Below are positions 1-14,800 of a stretch of DNA of 64,000 nucleotides, in pieces. How positions within the stretch are numbered: the stretch's first letter is position 1; each line of letters begins with the position of its first letter. The stretch comes from Pegea sp. RAD2-039. Lineage: Eukaryota > Chordata > Thaliacea > Salpida > Salpidae. The notes beneath the pieces were generated by a model that ran no database searches, was not told the DNA's origin, and saw only the letters and a list, made by a program, of their open reading frames with translations. The stretch is taken from NCBI GenBank assembly GCA_034620365.1, contig JAQGEQ010000048.1, forward strand, positions 372,001-436,000. The letters run 5' to 3'. Both the position numbers and the translations under genes were made by a program.

Positions 1-426
1 CAGGTAAAGAAATTCAAGGTGTTCACCAAATATTGCAAATTGAAAACTTTGAATTATTTTTATCTTGTTATGGCTGACGTCAATAGAGCTGGCATTGTGA
101 GGTATGCCTGCTGGCACCTTACTCAAGAATCTTACTGAACAATCCACGATTCCAGCGCTACTGCAGTTACAATCGCGGTCGCACGCGTTCTTCAGAATCT
201 TTTTACTTGGATTTAACTGATAACGACGTAAGAAAGAAATGTTGTCCCTCCGTTTTTGGGCTAATCTTTGCATAATCTCACGGATTCCTTTAGATGTTGC
301 TCGTCCCCGTTGAATGTTTCTAATTCGTTTTCGAAGCTCAGCGCTAAGGCGTCGACCGCGATGTTTACACGCTGCAAACGTCAAAATAAGGAGAAGAAAG
401 AAAATGACAAACTTCAAGTTTCTCAT
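1..426 (-). CDS. Leucine-rich-repeat secreted or membrane protein, 5' exon (partial)
   Basis: An open frame of exactly 142 codons starts at the ATG at 426-424 and is still open at position 1, so the gene continues off the left edge. Residues 1-20 form a signal peptide: MRNLKF, then a hydrophobic run ending in AAC. A very basic stretch rich in Arg and Lys follows (about residues 21-80). Then comes an N-terminal LRR cap, LRRNT, with the spacing CDRDCNCSSAG..VDC, followed by the typical VPAGIP turn and the first repeat (SIDVSHNKIKIIQ, ending FLYL). This cap and repeat pattern is that of Slit, peroxidasin and many LRR cell-surface proteins, whose role is protein binding outside the cell. The basic spacer between signal peptide and cap is unusual. 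The exact family cannot be told because the rest lies outside the window. Confidence 0.8.
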   Translation of the reverse strand, partial: MRNLKFVIFFLLLILTFAACKHRGRRLSAELRKRIRNIQRGRATSKGIREIMQRLAQKRRDNISFLRRYQLNPSKKILKNACDRDCNCSSAGIVDCSVRFLSKVPAGIPHNASSIDVSHNKIKIIQSFQFAIFGEHLEFLYL

Positions 427-3400
427 CTTATGCGTCACTTTTTTGTTGCAACTTTATTAGCTTAAATCTGTGATACAAAATAACTTAAGCAGTTTATCAA
501 AAAAATTCTTAAAATTACAAAAGAAAAGATCAAAGAGTTTCTATTTAAGTCTTATTAGCTGATCAATCATTATTATTACTTGTTTCTATTGCTGCTGATC
601 ATTAACAGATTCATGTTTAATTAATTCTAATATGTTAAGTTGAAACAAAAAATCATAAATTGAAATTGTAATTAAAATTTTGGTTAAATTGATAAGACTA
701 TTGTTATGCAACAACATTCCAAACGGCAAAAAGTGTTTGCTTTACGGCAAATTTAAACTAAAAGAGAGAATCAAGTTACAGGTAAAGCAAAAATGCTATT
801 TGTTCAAAGTAAGAAAGTTTAAATAAGCAAACATACAAATTCTTTTTGAGTGATAATACCTTCTCTTCTTGCTCGTTAAAACTAAATCAATTTACTTCAA
901 TAATTATTTTCGAAAAATACAGCATTTGAACTGATGAAAATATTTAAGTAAATATAAGACTGCAGTCAGTTGAAGTTGAAATAAATGTTGTCGACTAAGT
1001 TTAAGGAAAGACTACGCCTTTAATCAAAGTTACTTGTTTACCTGGCTAATAAATAATTTTCTACTAAATCGCTGAAAGATTGTGTCACAGATATGCTTCA
1101 ACTGATATAAACTCTTCTTAAGTAATAACTGCTTGAAAATATGTTCGACTTTTAGTATAAATTAACTGTAATTCGAATACTTAAGGCTCATGTAGAATTC
1201 AGGAACATTCGATATACAAAATTTTGAATAGTATACTAATTCAGGCGTTTAATGTAAATTAGTTTATTTTTTCTTTTCTTGAAAACCATAAAAACATGCT
1301 GCCAATTTCTTTGATTATTTTAATAAGTTAGTTATTTGAGTTACAAAAATCTTGAGTCGCAATTAGTCATACTGATGATAAAGCAAACTGTTTAAACCGT
1401 TTTATTGTTTTTATTTTTGAATTAGAAGAAAAATTTATAATTTTTATTGATCTTTTCTTCTCAAAAGTTTTCCTATTTTGCAAAGAACTAAAATATTTTT
1501 AATAATTATTATATTTGAAACATTTATTTATACGTGTTTACAATTTACTTATAGCTAAAACCCAAATTATTTGCCTACCTAATAAATGCACAAAAGTTTT
1601 ACTAGAAAGAAAATTTTCACAAAATACACGACATTTGATTTCCATAACTTTCAAAGTAATGATAAATGTTTAAAAAATATTTTGTTAGGATTTATTTTTT
1701 ACGCTAAAATTAAGATGATTTTGCAAAAAAAATTACTAATACTACAAGCGTAAGCTGATACAATAAAAAGATTTGTGTCTGATATATTTTATCAATTCTT
1801 ATCACTTGTCAAAACGTACCTACATTAGAACTGAAGCTGTTAAATAACTCTTACAATTATTTTCTAATTGGAGCCTAAAATATTTGTTTTAACTTGAACT
1901 ATATCCCTGGTGGACAATTCTTACTCATTTGATTTTGATTGAAAGAGATATAAAAGTATAAAAACCTTTTGTGAAGGCTTTTAACTTAACTGAAAACTAG
2001 CTTACTAGAAAATTTAACAAACATTTTTTAAGATGAAAATAATTCTTAATGAAATAAGTACTCAAAAAAGTTCTTATTTCTGTAAATTTAAAACTTCTTA
2101 CAAATGTACACAAGTTTCATTAATTAAACATTTTTCAATTATCTATATGCATAACAATCTGAAGATTTAAAAGTTTGTTTTTCTATAAATAATCAATTTT
2201 GTTTTTGCAATAAAATCTAATGAAATAATCATGGGTTTAGCAAATTGCTATATTTATCATATTTATTTATTCAAAATTCAATGAACGCAAGATTAGCATG
2301 TATTTCCTTCAAAAATAGATAATTTGTATACTTAATGTAAAGTAATTTATAGGATTAAAAAAAAATCCACGTTCTTATCATAAAACATACTATCTGTGCT
2401 ATAATAATAAAATTAACTTTATACTCATAAAATCAATCAGCGCTTTATAATAAAAAAAATCTTCAGTCCAACCAAGAAAATTCAGCTCAAATTTGACCTT
2501 AAATAAATTTAATTTGGTAAACCGATATAAAAAGCTTACTCAAATAATTCTAAAACTTTTTTAAGCGTTCAAAATTATCTAGTTGGTTTTATTTGTAATA
2601 TTTTCAATTAGCTTTATATTTTTTTACTTATATTTGATAATAAAAAGTTTATATGGTGATAGAATTTATTTTCTTAACCTTTTGTTGAATCATTTACATT
2701 AGCAGTTTAAAATGTAAACAGATACTTTGCTAAAATACACCAGCAAGAAAAATAGCAGCTAAATAATTATATAGAATAATTTGTTGTGATCTTCAATACA
2801 AACATCGCTACAGTAAATTTCAATAGAACTTTGAAACTAGAAACAAGCACTGCTTTTGTAAGATAAATTTTACAGCCGTTTTATCTGAATTTAACAAATA
2901 AATGAGTTATTATTTCATCTAATTTCTTCAGTATTAAGTATATTTATTAATAAGAAATTGTTTAACTCTAAACAGTCCAAAGGTTTTATTAACAAGGGTA
3001 TTGTCATTAAGAATTAAACTTATATTGTTATGACAAACCAATGAGAAAATATAAAAATTAATTTAATGTATCATTTCTAATTTTATTTATCGAATATTTT
3101 TAGTGCAAATATCTTATTTTTTGTCATCATGAATTTTTAACAATTCTTGAATTTCAGCTTATATAAAAAATAACTTATTTAAAATAACAACGTTTCAAAA
3201 TGTATTTTTCCTTAATAATCAAAATATATAATTTTGAAACCCTGAAAAAGAGATTAACGTAATTTGAGTATAAAGCTTAGTGCAATGAAGGATATTCTTA
3301 GATCAGTAAATCTATCTCCAACTTTTTACAATTAGCAAATTCATAAATTAAAGTTTTTTTTGAGTTAACAAAAGTGTTGACTTTTAATGCAAAGATAAAT

Positions 3401-6179
3401 ATTAGAAAAATACCGTAATAGCAGTATCAATTGCTTCCTCTCTACTCTAATACTTCAACTGCTAAATTAATTAAACATATCAGAAACAGTTGGTAAAGCT
3501 TTAACTTGTCATATAAAACCTAAGTTCGGTACCCAGGTCAATACTCTACTACTAAAGAAATTAACTTTACATAAATCTATTAAGAAGAAATGTCGAATGA
3601 AGCTTGTAATTATATTATACAAATTACCGCTTAGAGAAAATTAGCAAAAAAAAACGGTACAAAGTAATAACAGTGTAGTCAAGGCGTTCAAAAAATTTGA
3701 CTCTTACTTTCATGAATGGTGCTCAAAATAAACACATAACTTGATTTAGTGTAAACTGCTTGATATCTTAAAAGGGATTCAATTGAGACTTACGTGGCTG
3801 CAATCCATTCTGTTTTAATAACTAATTAATTGATTCTGTAATTTCAATGAAACGACAATTGAAGTAAGATCATCAAACAAACGACTTATCTAAATATAAG
3901 TTAGTATCATCAAAACACTTGTAGCAATTTAAAAGAATGTTTCTTTTAACCATGTCCTTAAAGGTCAGAGTTGGCTAATCAAAGTTATCTTGTATTGGTG
4001 ACAAAGGCTTAAATAGTCAATAAATTAGTAAAAAAGATTAATTTCGATCTGCTTTAGTAATAAATTATAAAGTGACCAAATTTGTTGTTTAGGAAAGTTA
4101 AAAGTTGCTCTCACCACAGAAAACCACAAACACTGACAAGCAAAGTTTTATTAACAAAAAAATTTAATTTTTAACTCAAACAAAGTAAACAAAGACTTTC
4201 ATCGAGTGCTTTTATGTCAGCCAATCAAAGTCTAAATAGGTGAATCCATCTTCTTATATTAATTGAAGCTACTTGAATTGAAAGTTGAAGTGGCTTAAAC
4301 TGAACTCTGTTTCAATTTTGGTGTTTCATCTACAAACAACCGATTTTAAATCTTTCAAAAGACCTATATCCTGACTTCAATACTTCTGTCTCGTCTGTAA
4401 AATTTTAAATGTATGTAAATAGTTTTATTGCTTCTGTACCAGCTTCTTGAACTTTTGTACAGAAAAATAAGTCAACTTAAAGAATTTTCAACTTCAACTT
4501 TAAAAATAAACCAAAAGTTATTTGTAACTTCAGTTTAGATCTTCACTTTCTTTTTCTAAATAATTCGAAATTAAACCTACTGTATTTCTAGGTATTTATT
4601 TTCATAGCCGCCTCTTATGTAAAATAAACATACTTGACTTTATCGGATAAAATCACAAAAAAATTAAAGAGATCCTTATATCAAATGTTAAAACAGTTAA
4701 TTAACTTAAGGTAAACTCTCGCCAAAAATTTCTCTAATACTCAACTTGTATTAACGCCGATTGAACCTCCTCAAACTGATCATTAGTTATTTTCACAACA
4801 ATTGAAAAAATCATGAAATTATAAATCAGTTTTTCAGCATATATCTTTATGGATATGATTCAATGTGAGAATTCTTTAGATTAGGATCGGTATTTGGTTT
4901 AAATATCAATTCTCTCCTTTCGCTGTCTGGCATAGCAACATTTTGCCTTCTTTCTATTATTCGCGTATTTTGAGTTTTCAACTCTCAAACAACTAGTTAA
5001 AGATGATGTAATTTGGGCAATTATTTAGGATATTTTGCTTCAACATTTATTTTGTTTAATGGAATTAATTGTTTTGCTATTAAATACCTTTTACTCAAAT
5101 ATAAAAGCTCAGGTCAAACTTTTATTACTTCCTAACAGAGATAATGCCTCTAATTTAAAAAACATTTTATAGGTAAAAAGCTGCCAACTGTTGACTTTAA
5201 AGCTGTTAAAGTCATAAAACGAGCAATAAAATTTCTACGTTTGTATCCAAAGCTCCAGTTTTCGCCGCTTATTATGTCGGAGCTCAACACAAATTAAAAA
5301 GATTTCCACTTCGACCCAAAATCATTTCACCTCAGACCTTTGATTGAAGTAAATTAAGCAAAGACGCAGTTAACCTGAACAGGAAATATTGATTTCGGTT
5401 TTATAGGATAACTTTTTCGTAATTTGTTACGATTAGAATCAAGAAGGTACTGAAGCGTGTTAGAGATAAGATCTGTTGAAATTTCAGCTATTTATTAACA
5501 AGACAGCATTTGTGTTGCCTTCACCTTAAAAGCCTTAATGTTCATCCATTTCTTTTCGTCTGACTAAATGTCAAAACTGTCTGTTTTTTTAATATTGGTA
5601 AAAGTTTTAAGAATATTTCTTCATTTAAAGTTTAATAATTCACCTTTTTACTGACATATTATCAATAAATAGTAATTTGCCACCTTTAATGGCTTTTAAT
5701 CATGCAAAAAATATTTTAATGAATTACTAACCTTATTAAAAGGGCATTTTATATATTTTTCTTCTTTGATTTGTAGATAAAAATGTTTAAGATATTTTGA
5801 TTAACACTTCAAGTCAATATAAGAGTTATTAAGTGACTTATTGATATCACAAATTCAATTTCACTTCAAACTTCTATTAATAAGTTTGCTGACATGCATC
5901 ATAATACCAATATCATTATAAATCTCCCTGAAATAGCTTGTCACTCACAGAAGCTTTTCGATTCATTAGTTATCAGAAGAAAGCGGAATAACGAATTGGA
6001 GGTATAATCAACTTCCAACTTTACTTCAAACTTTTTTATATAATGAAGCGGAAATATTTTAAAAATTACCATCATTATTATTAACTTCTCTTAAAATTAG
6101 AACGTATTTAAGTTAACCGTGGGAAGCAGACTTAAAAATACAACCAACCGCCTTCTAAAGCGATAATTAAACAAAAAGA

Positions 6180-6345
6180 CGAAATACACGTCACACATAC
6201 TTTCAGCAATAACCTTAAACTATTCTGTGGTTGGAGTAAGCTGCCCAATTGCTTCCGACAAACGTTTCCCTAAATCAGAAGTCATTTCTTCTAAGTGCAC
6301 ATACGTAAAAGCAGATCAAGACCTTTCGCTGATCCCTTGATCACC
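6180..6345 (-). pseudogene. Short coding relic, possibly of an adenylate-forming enzyme
   Basis: One reverse-strand frame reads like protein (TYVHLEEMTSDLGKRLSEAI and on to VIAESMCDVYF) but is broken by two in-frame stops within about 55 codons. The segment is richer in G and C than its surroundings. The tYxxLexxxxxLgxxL pattern resembles the N-terminal part of AMP-forming acyl-CoA or amino-acid activating enzymes. This is a weak resemblance from memory of the family, not a match. It could be a gene or transposon relic, or chance. Confidence 0.22.
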
Positions 6346-9300
6346 AAAAAACAATCATTGTAAAACTATACATTGACGTGAACATTTTGGTAGAAAAAAA
6401 AAGTTTTAACATTTGTTTGTTGTTGAAGAGAGCTCTTTTTAATTTCATTATCTTTCGAAATTGAAATTCTACTATTTATAAAAAGTCTGAATTTATAATT
6501 CACATAATAAAGACTTTGTGTTTAAAGAAGCAAATTTCATATTTTGAAATTATACTTTCAATTGGTTAATAACTTTTTCAAATGTTTTTTTCAGCTTAAT
6601 TGCCATCTAAGAGAGGATTAGAATATTCTAGCATGCATCTTCTTAGTGATTTACTTGCGGCTCAATTTTTTGAGTTTATTTTCCTTAAATATACCAACGA
6701 TTTTGTGTCTCATTAAAAAATTTATCTTAAAAAATAAAAACTCAGTAAAAGCTAATAAGATCTGAAAAATTAAAAATTATCTATTAGAAGCTGAATTTAA
6801 GGCAAACTTTAAACTTATTTAGCTATAATCTAATTAAAATAAACTTTTTCAGGACCTATATGCTGTTATCACAATTAATATTTGTTGTGATATATACAAA
6901 GCTTAAATATAATATGATGAAAGCTCATAAACTTCAATATTTCATTTCAGATATTGTCTAAAACTTTATTGAAACTAAGACAAACTCTAATCAACATCTG
7001 CAGCTTCATAAAAATGCTTGAAACAAAGTCAAAAGCTTTTTTAATCAATTCTACTCAAAGTAGTATTTCATTTGACTCTTTGTCAGAAGGATTTTTAAGT
7101 CTCAATATCCTTATCATATTGATTATACAACTTCCAAGGATTTCAAAAATAAAAGTTCTGTTGTTAAATGAAGTTCTGTTTGTCGTCAAAGTAATTTTTT
7201 CTGAAAACTACATGTATTTTTTTAACATCAAAATCTTTTTATGCATGCTTTTATCGGTTCATTAAAATCAAGTTAGCTCTGCTAGTATCAAAACTAAGTT
7301 TCATATCAATTTTGTGATGGTCTGCTGAATATCTAAGAACATTGTTCAGAAAACTGAATAAAAAATATCTCAATTAAAAGATAGAAATAAATAATAAACC
7401 ATATAAATAATTATAATAAACTTAATAACAGTTTGTGAAGTACATAAACAGCAATTTTAACATTTAAAATATTTTCTATAAGTTGCAACAAATGAAAATT
7501 TGTGATGGTAAAATTGCAGACCAAAAACTAACAATGAAATAAAAAGCAGCCTGATACTATCTTCTAAAATCAAAACCTCATCAGTTTTCAATGAAATGAA
7601 CTTTTAATAAGGAAGCATGTCTTACTTTAAATACATTCTATAAAAATTTAAAATCTGTGTAGCAAAAGTTTGTAAGAAACTGATTTTCAACTGAGCTTTA
7701 TATTTCCACAAAAATTCCATTAGTCTAATGTTATATGCATTCCTAAAGGTTAATTTACTGATTCATTGAAGTTATAATAAAATACAAATCAAATATATAG
7801 AAAAGAATTTCATATATTTGTTGTTACAGTTTTGAAAATATTTGTTTTTACATAAATTACACATAAGCTTTGTCTGGTTTGTAAACATTGTTATGATCTA
7901 ATTAATAAAATCATGAAAGTTTGATTAATTTATTGAAGCATTACTTGTAATGAAATACGTTAACTGAATTAAAAGTCTCAAGTTTTCAACTTCTGCTAAC
8001 TGCTTGAACTAAAATGAAATATCTTAACCAAATCGTTTGATAATTTGTGTAAAAATTTAATTTGAGATGTAAAAATCTAATTTGTAAAGTTGAACAATAG
8101 TAAGATAACCTCTATTATCAAATTAGCAAAAAAATGGCTTTATTCTTTTCTAAGCTAGTTTAATTATACAACAATAGGACAGCTTCAAAATAAGCATACC
8201 AAAAATTTCAGAGTAATTTAAATATTATTGATAAATAATTATATTTACTTATATAAATTATACATTTAAGCTAGTTCTAAAATTTTTGGTACAGGTAGAT
8301 TTATAAAGTTGACAAAACAAAAAGCAAAAGTGCGAAATAAAACTAACAAACTTATCAGAGACTTATTTTATTTCAAAATAAAGAAGCCAATAAAAAGTCT
8401 TCTTTGTAACTAAATCAGTCTAAAATTTGTTTTTTAAAAACTGTTTGCTAAGTTTTATTTTACACTTTCAAATATTTAAGTTTTAAAGTTTTTATTTTCA
8501 AAATATTTCAAGTTTAATGACAAAACTTTTTGACTTTTTAATTTCTATTAAATTATAAACAGGATAATGTTGTAAATTAACAATTATCAAATCATGTAAA
8601 TCTATCAAATATCTTACAACTAAGTAATAAAAATTCAATTAAAAAGTATTTTTGAAACTAAATAGTAGGCTATAAAACAAAGTTGTTAAATATTTGAATA
8701 TTTATCCAACCATATTAGAAAATTTAAACAAGTTTTTTAATTATTTTAGTGTTAAATTTTAATAGTTTTTTAATGTTTTAACAATAAAACTAAAGTTTTT
8801 TTGACACTTTACCAAGTTTTCAGCTTAATTTTTTTAAACAAGAAACCACAAAGTGAAAGGCTAATATTTGATATTTTTCTAAGACTTTTCCTTATTCTGT
8901 AACAAGTTTCTACTTTAGTTATTCATTAATTTCTTTTTTTTAATGACACAAGACATTTTGTTCATAAGGCTCCCCCTTAGATGTAGATATTGAATAGCTA
9001 ATCATTTAATCGGTTTAAATGATATTTTTTACTTTATATATTTAATTGTTCAGCTTTTTATTTATTTTTACTTGTTAAATCTAAACAAAATAACTATAAG
9101 CTTTATATTTTAGTATCTTATGATTGCTGTCACTGCTTAAATTATGTTTTAATAACTGTCAGAAAAGTCAAACTCAAGATGGTAAAACTAAAAAAAAATA
9201 CGTAGTAATACTTTTTCTCATTTGCAAAATAAGCAATTAATTTAAGATATGAAGCAATTATTAGCTTATTAAACTTGTAGACAGCAGAAATTTTTTGAAT

Positions 9301-11758
9301 TTTTTGTTTTATATAATGCTGTTTTATTATATTTCGACTATTATAAATATAATCTACATTTCTAATAAGATGGCATTTTCACGTAAAATTTTATGCTAGA
9401 TTAACATGTCATAATCAAGTTAAGTCAATCAAAATTTAAATTTTAAAAAGAATTATTTAATATTAATTATGTGCCAAATAAACAAAAAAAAATTGATTAA
9501 GCCGTAAGCACGGCTTTTTAAGATTTAATTTTTTTCAAATTATATTTTAGACTAAAAATATGTAAATTTAAACTACAAATTTTGAACACAAGTAAAAAAA
9601 TTACTTCAATAAAAGTATTCTTAGCAAAATATGAATATAATATAATTTATCAAATTTTAATTGCATTAAATTTGTTTACTTTACAACCAAATAATAAAAC
9701 TAAAAACTTATTTTTTAAAAGTTTCATAATTATATCAATTTTTGTAAGAAGTATAAATAATAGTCAAACCGACTTTATTAGCTTCTTGTAGTCATTGAAC
9801 TTAAAAAAATTGTTCTTTTACAAATTGGAAAATAAAATTGCATTCTTTGAACTTTGAATTATTGTGCATGATTAGAATTTTTAAAGTCGGCAAATTTGAA
9901 AGTGCTTGAACATTTTTATATTTACAAATTATACAGTTGCTTATCCTGCCTTATAGAACCATATGCACAACATAATTAACTATTAGTACACGTTTAAAAC
10001 TTAGAAATAATGTCAATTGTTGCATTGTACTTTTGGGAAAATTTCAAACTTATGAAAGAAGTAAAAAAAATGATTATAGGTTTTATTAATGTTTGGAAGG
10101 ATTGATATTTAAAAGTTTTGAAATTCGTTGAATGCAGAAAGTTTAAGGAGCTTTAAATTTTTTCAACTCAAATTGTTAAGTTCATTTAACTCACGATATG
10201 ATGCAAAGCCGTTATAAACACAGTAATTCAAGGTTGCAATTTGTAATTTCAATTCAATAAATAATTACTATTTTAATATCAACAATACATATATATTCTT
10301 ATTTAAATTAAAGAAAATAGACAGTAGTTAAAAATAGAAATACTCGTTCATAACGCGAGTAAGTTATATAGAAGAATTTATTTAATCGTCTTGAAACAGT
10401 TCACTTTTTTATATTTTTATAATTTTTAAGTTGTTCTATTCAGTTTTAACACAACTGCCATTTAATAAATTTAATTTTCGTAATAAGTAACATTTTGTTT
10501 TATAAACAACTAAACTTCTTTAAGTACTACTAATCACCCTAAAGTCAAATTCATAAGGTTTCAAGAATTTTTCATCTGAGCCTATTTATTTGATTGTCAA
10601 ATAGCTCTGATACTTAGAGATAAACCTTTTAAGAAATTATTTTTATTTAAATGTCTTTTAACTTGTCTAATTAGTCAATCACAGCTGAAACAATCTTTAG
10701 AAAAGGAAGCAAACTCAAACAACATAAAGTTTAATTATCTGAGTTAATGATCACCAAAACAATATAGCGGAATTGTTCTACTATAATGTCAATGATAGGT
10801 CAATATTGCTCAAGACTTAGTCGACAAGAGTCATATTTTCAAGTTTACTTAAGTTTTGAATCTAAAACGTAATGTAATTACCAAAATCAGTGATTATAAC
10901 TGTCGATAAAGAAATCGTATATTTTGTAAATCAGTTTTTTAAAGGTTCTTATTTGAAAAGTAATAGGAGTCTCTGTTTATTGTAAAATTTACCAAAATTA
11001 TCGTTTTGTATAATGACTTTTGCTGATTATCTTTTGAATTTCGATTAGAACTGTTAGCAGTTAATTCTTTTAATAATTATTCTAAGTTAGAATATCTTTG
11101 CAGTAGTAAAGAAGTTATAAGAAATTAAACAGTTAGAGCATAATTTCTTTTACTTAATATTACAAAATGTTTTAAAACTTACTTCTGATCGCTTTGAAGT
11201 TTTAGAAAATAGTGAAAACACATAGAGCCTGATCAAGTACTTGGTTTTGTTACATTGATATGAGATATGTAAGGGTATTTTTCAAATTCTTCCATAACTA
11301 ATCAGACAAAAATAATTTTCGGTGTTATCAAATGGCTTATAGTCTAGACTAGTTAAAACTATGCAAGCTGCATTTCAGCTTTATTACAATCCATAAAAGG
11401 CTTTTGAATTTAGTATATCTATATACAAAAAGCACCTTGTAGTAATTTTGCCAAAAGTAATTCATACGAAGATTGAAAACCGATAAATCAAAGCTAATTA
11501 AAAAGGCAATTAAACGTTTTAATCTATATTTAGTTGGCCGATCTCATATTGTTGATTGCACAAATTGAAACACAAAACAAAAAAATGTTCTTATTTTTAC
11601 CAGCGACAAAATTGCTTCATTCGTGATTTTTTTATTTATGTGATTAAGTGATGCTGACAAAAAAGCAAATTATCAAGTAATAAATTTTAAATCACTTCTT
11701 TATTTTATTATCTGGGTTTTTTTTAAATTAACTGTTTAAAAGCACAACTTAATGATTT

Positions 11759-11826
11759 AATTTGTCAAAATACAATTAAATTAAATTAAATTCAATACAA
11801 TTCAATTCAATTTGTCAAAATTCAAC
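11759..11826. repeat. AATTA/AATTC microsatellite flanked by a short direct repeat
   Basis: Pentanucleotide units (AATTA, then AATTC variants) fill about 37 bp between two copies of AATTTGTCAAAAT, at 11759-11771 and 11809-11821. The flanking copies suggest replication slippage or a small duplication. No mobile element is evident. Confidence 0.5.
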
Positions 11827-14800
11827 TTGAAACGAAAAATGATTTACTAATATTCTAATTACTGTGGTATCCTACTATTTAATTTTCTACTTTGTTTTTA
11901 AATTTTTTGCATAATTTAAAACTAATTTTCAATTTGTACTTCATCAATTAGACAAGTTCTAAATCATACTAGAGTCCAGTTAACCTTACTTGTCTCTTGT
12001 TTCAAAATCTTTCCAGTAAAAAATGAATCTACTTGTATCAATTATATCACCAGCTATGTATATAAAAAGCACATGTTTTATATAAAATTGCACTAAGGTT
12101 AAAGTTCATATCTGGTAACCTTTACATGCGCCATAAAACCATCAAATGGAAAGTAGAAATGAACTAGCTGGAATTGAATATAAATAGCGAATACAGATCT
12201 TGGCTTATTTGATTGTGTGACTAAATCTACCCTGTTCAATTAATAATTGATTTTTATATTAATTTTTATTACGCTGTTCACGTCAAACCTACTTCAAGGT
12301 ACTTAATGATTTCTAAAGCACCCTTATTGTACCTTGTTTGTCATGAATGTTCATTATTGTCTAAATTGCCTTTATTTCTACCTCCTTCTGAGATACAACT
12401 TTTAGATTTTTATTAAGCTCGCAACTTACGTAAACAAATTAAACATTATTTGCATATCATTGTTTTATATTTAGTTTAGCAAAAAACGTGTCCACGAATT
12501 ACAGATTTACAATATCTCGACGATTTGCGTAATTGTACAATTGTTTAAAATATGTTTTACGATTTAGTTTGTCAATTGCTGTTCAAATCATAACCTTAAA
12601 AACTGTTTAATGTTTTTGTTAAATCGAATCATATGTTTTCTGCAATCCATTTTAAGTTGATTACTCAACAAATAGATTACAAGAATTTTTTGAATGTTTA
12701 TCAATATAAATCATAGCTTAGATAAGCACAACTACATTTTAATGATTATTTGTTATACGAGCTTGTGGTCGATTGTAACAATATAGAGATTAAACATGGA
12801 CAGCATAATGTTAAATCTGAAACATTCCTAAGCATAGCTCAGATGCAAATAGATTAAGTTAGATTATTTTTACTGAATCAAATTAAAAAAAGTAAACACA
12901 GAATAAACCAAACTGATTAGTAAACAAAAGACTTTCTGATTAAATTATATTGAAAATGTTGCCATCTACAGTTGTTTGAAAGACTCTAAAATAAATTGTG
13001 ACTAAGTTAAAACAGTTTTTGTACAACTTTAGTAGTTAAAATTAAATCTATTACAAAAACTGTACTCATCTTTATCTGTGTGAATGTTTTAAACCTGATT
13101 TTAATTTTAAACTTAAGGTAATCTTATAAAATCATATAAATAATTATAGGCTGTACATAAAAGCAAGCATATATATTACTTCTATTCTCACCTTTGGTTC
13201 GTTTAATCCTGTGTGAATTCGGAAAGATTCCCATGATAATAAAGTGAAAAAAGTTTTATCGAAACCATATAAGGAAATATAACGAAAAATGGATTCAAAG
13301 TTATGAACTCAGTAAACTGAAAACGTTGAAACAGGAAAAACACTTTGTATCCTTACAATTTTTTTCAGTTCTCACGACATCTAAAAATAAATTTGTGATG
13401 AAAACTTTACTTTTTTAGAATTTCTATATAAAAGAGTTTCTCCCAAATTAATTCCATTTTGATTGAAATTTTTTAGTAATAACATACTTGTTTCCTAAAT
13501 AGAAAAGATTTCAGTGAAAAATAGCAAAAACATCTTCTTGTATTTTTAATGGGTGCTATTTTGATATTAATCAATAATTATTCAGGCAAAAATCAAACTT
13601 CACTTATTTGATCAACTACTCGACTGATCCTATTGTTTAGGAAAAAAATGTTTTTTTAGTCTGATTTACTTTTATTTTGAGATGCTATGAGCTCTGCTAA
13701 TTTATTTGTTGATCAAAGCTACAGAAAAATACATTAAAGCATAAAAAATTTGAAAATCTAAAATAAATGAAAACTTTTCATTAAGCCTTTTTTACAATAT
13801 ATAAAACTTTAATCAGTAGAAATAGAACGTTTTTTTAAATTCTTCTATAAAGCAAGTAATAAATATTTGTAGTGGTATGTTTTCTTATAGAATTATTTTA
13901 TATGTTTATTAATGGAGCGATCATAACTTTTCTAAGAGCAAAACACTACATAAAGCAAAAGAATCCTTCCATCATCAGAACTTGTGAAGACTTTCTAACA
14001 GCATCAACTGAATAGTATACTACCTTGCGTTTCATTTATAAGAAACACTTTTATAGATTTGAAAATAATTTCTAAACTTTTTCACAGGCTCACAGAAATT
14101 TGTTTGAAAATAATATTTAATCACCAAAGCAGAAATACAGCATAACATTGGTTACATTTAATTTGTTTTCTAAATTAATTTCAGAGAAAAATTGTTTATT
14201 ACAGTAAGTGCTTTTATTATTCCGCCTATAAAAGTTTAATTAAATAACTTTATAAGAATATGAGGCGTTTTCAAAAGTTGTAAATCACACTGGTAAATAT
14301 TGGAGAGGAAACATTAGAAAATGTCTAGACTTTTATATGCTCACATGGCCTATGAAGTTAGAATTTAATTTAAAAAGCTTTACAACATTAACAAATCTGA
14401 CATTTGGTAGAAAACTCAACATAAGATTGACTCGAAGAAATTTATAAATAAAAATCATTTATTTTGAGTAAATTTACTTAATTTATAGCTTAAGCTGTCT
14501 GCTGAAAAAGATACTAGGATTAAATTTGGTTATATATTTAATTCTAAATAGAAAGCAAGTTGTTTCAATTTGATTAAGGCTTGTTTTTAATCATCTGCTA
14601 ATATTAAAAAGAAATTTATATATCACAAGTAACTCAATATTAATAGCTGCAAGGCAAGTTAATTTTATATTTATTGATGATAGTTGATTATACCAATTTA
14701 GTATTAGACCTCAATGTTACAACTATTTACTTTTATCAAAAGTATCAATTTAGTGCAAGAAATATTATGGATCGGTAAAATAATAGAAGCTTTTCTTCAT

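Noticed and set aside
6954-7265. 103-codon forward frame
   Set aside because: It starts at TTG, has low-complexity Ile/Leu/Lys/Phe content and no motif; length is expected by chance at this AT content.
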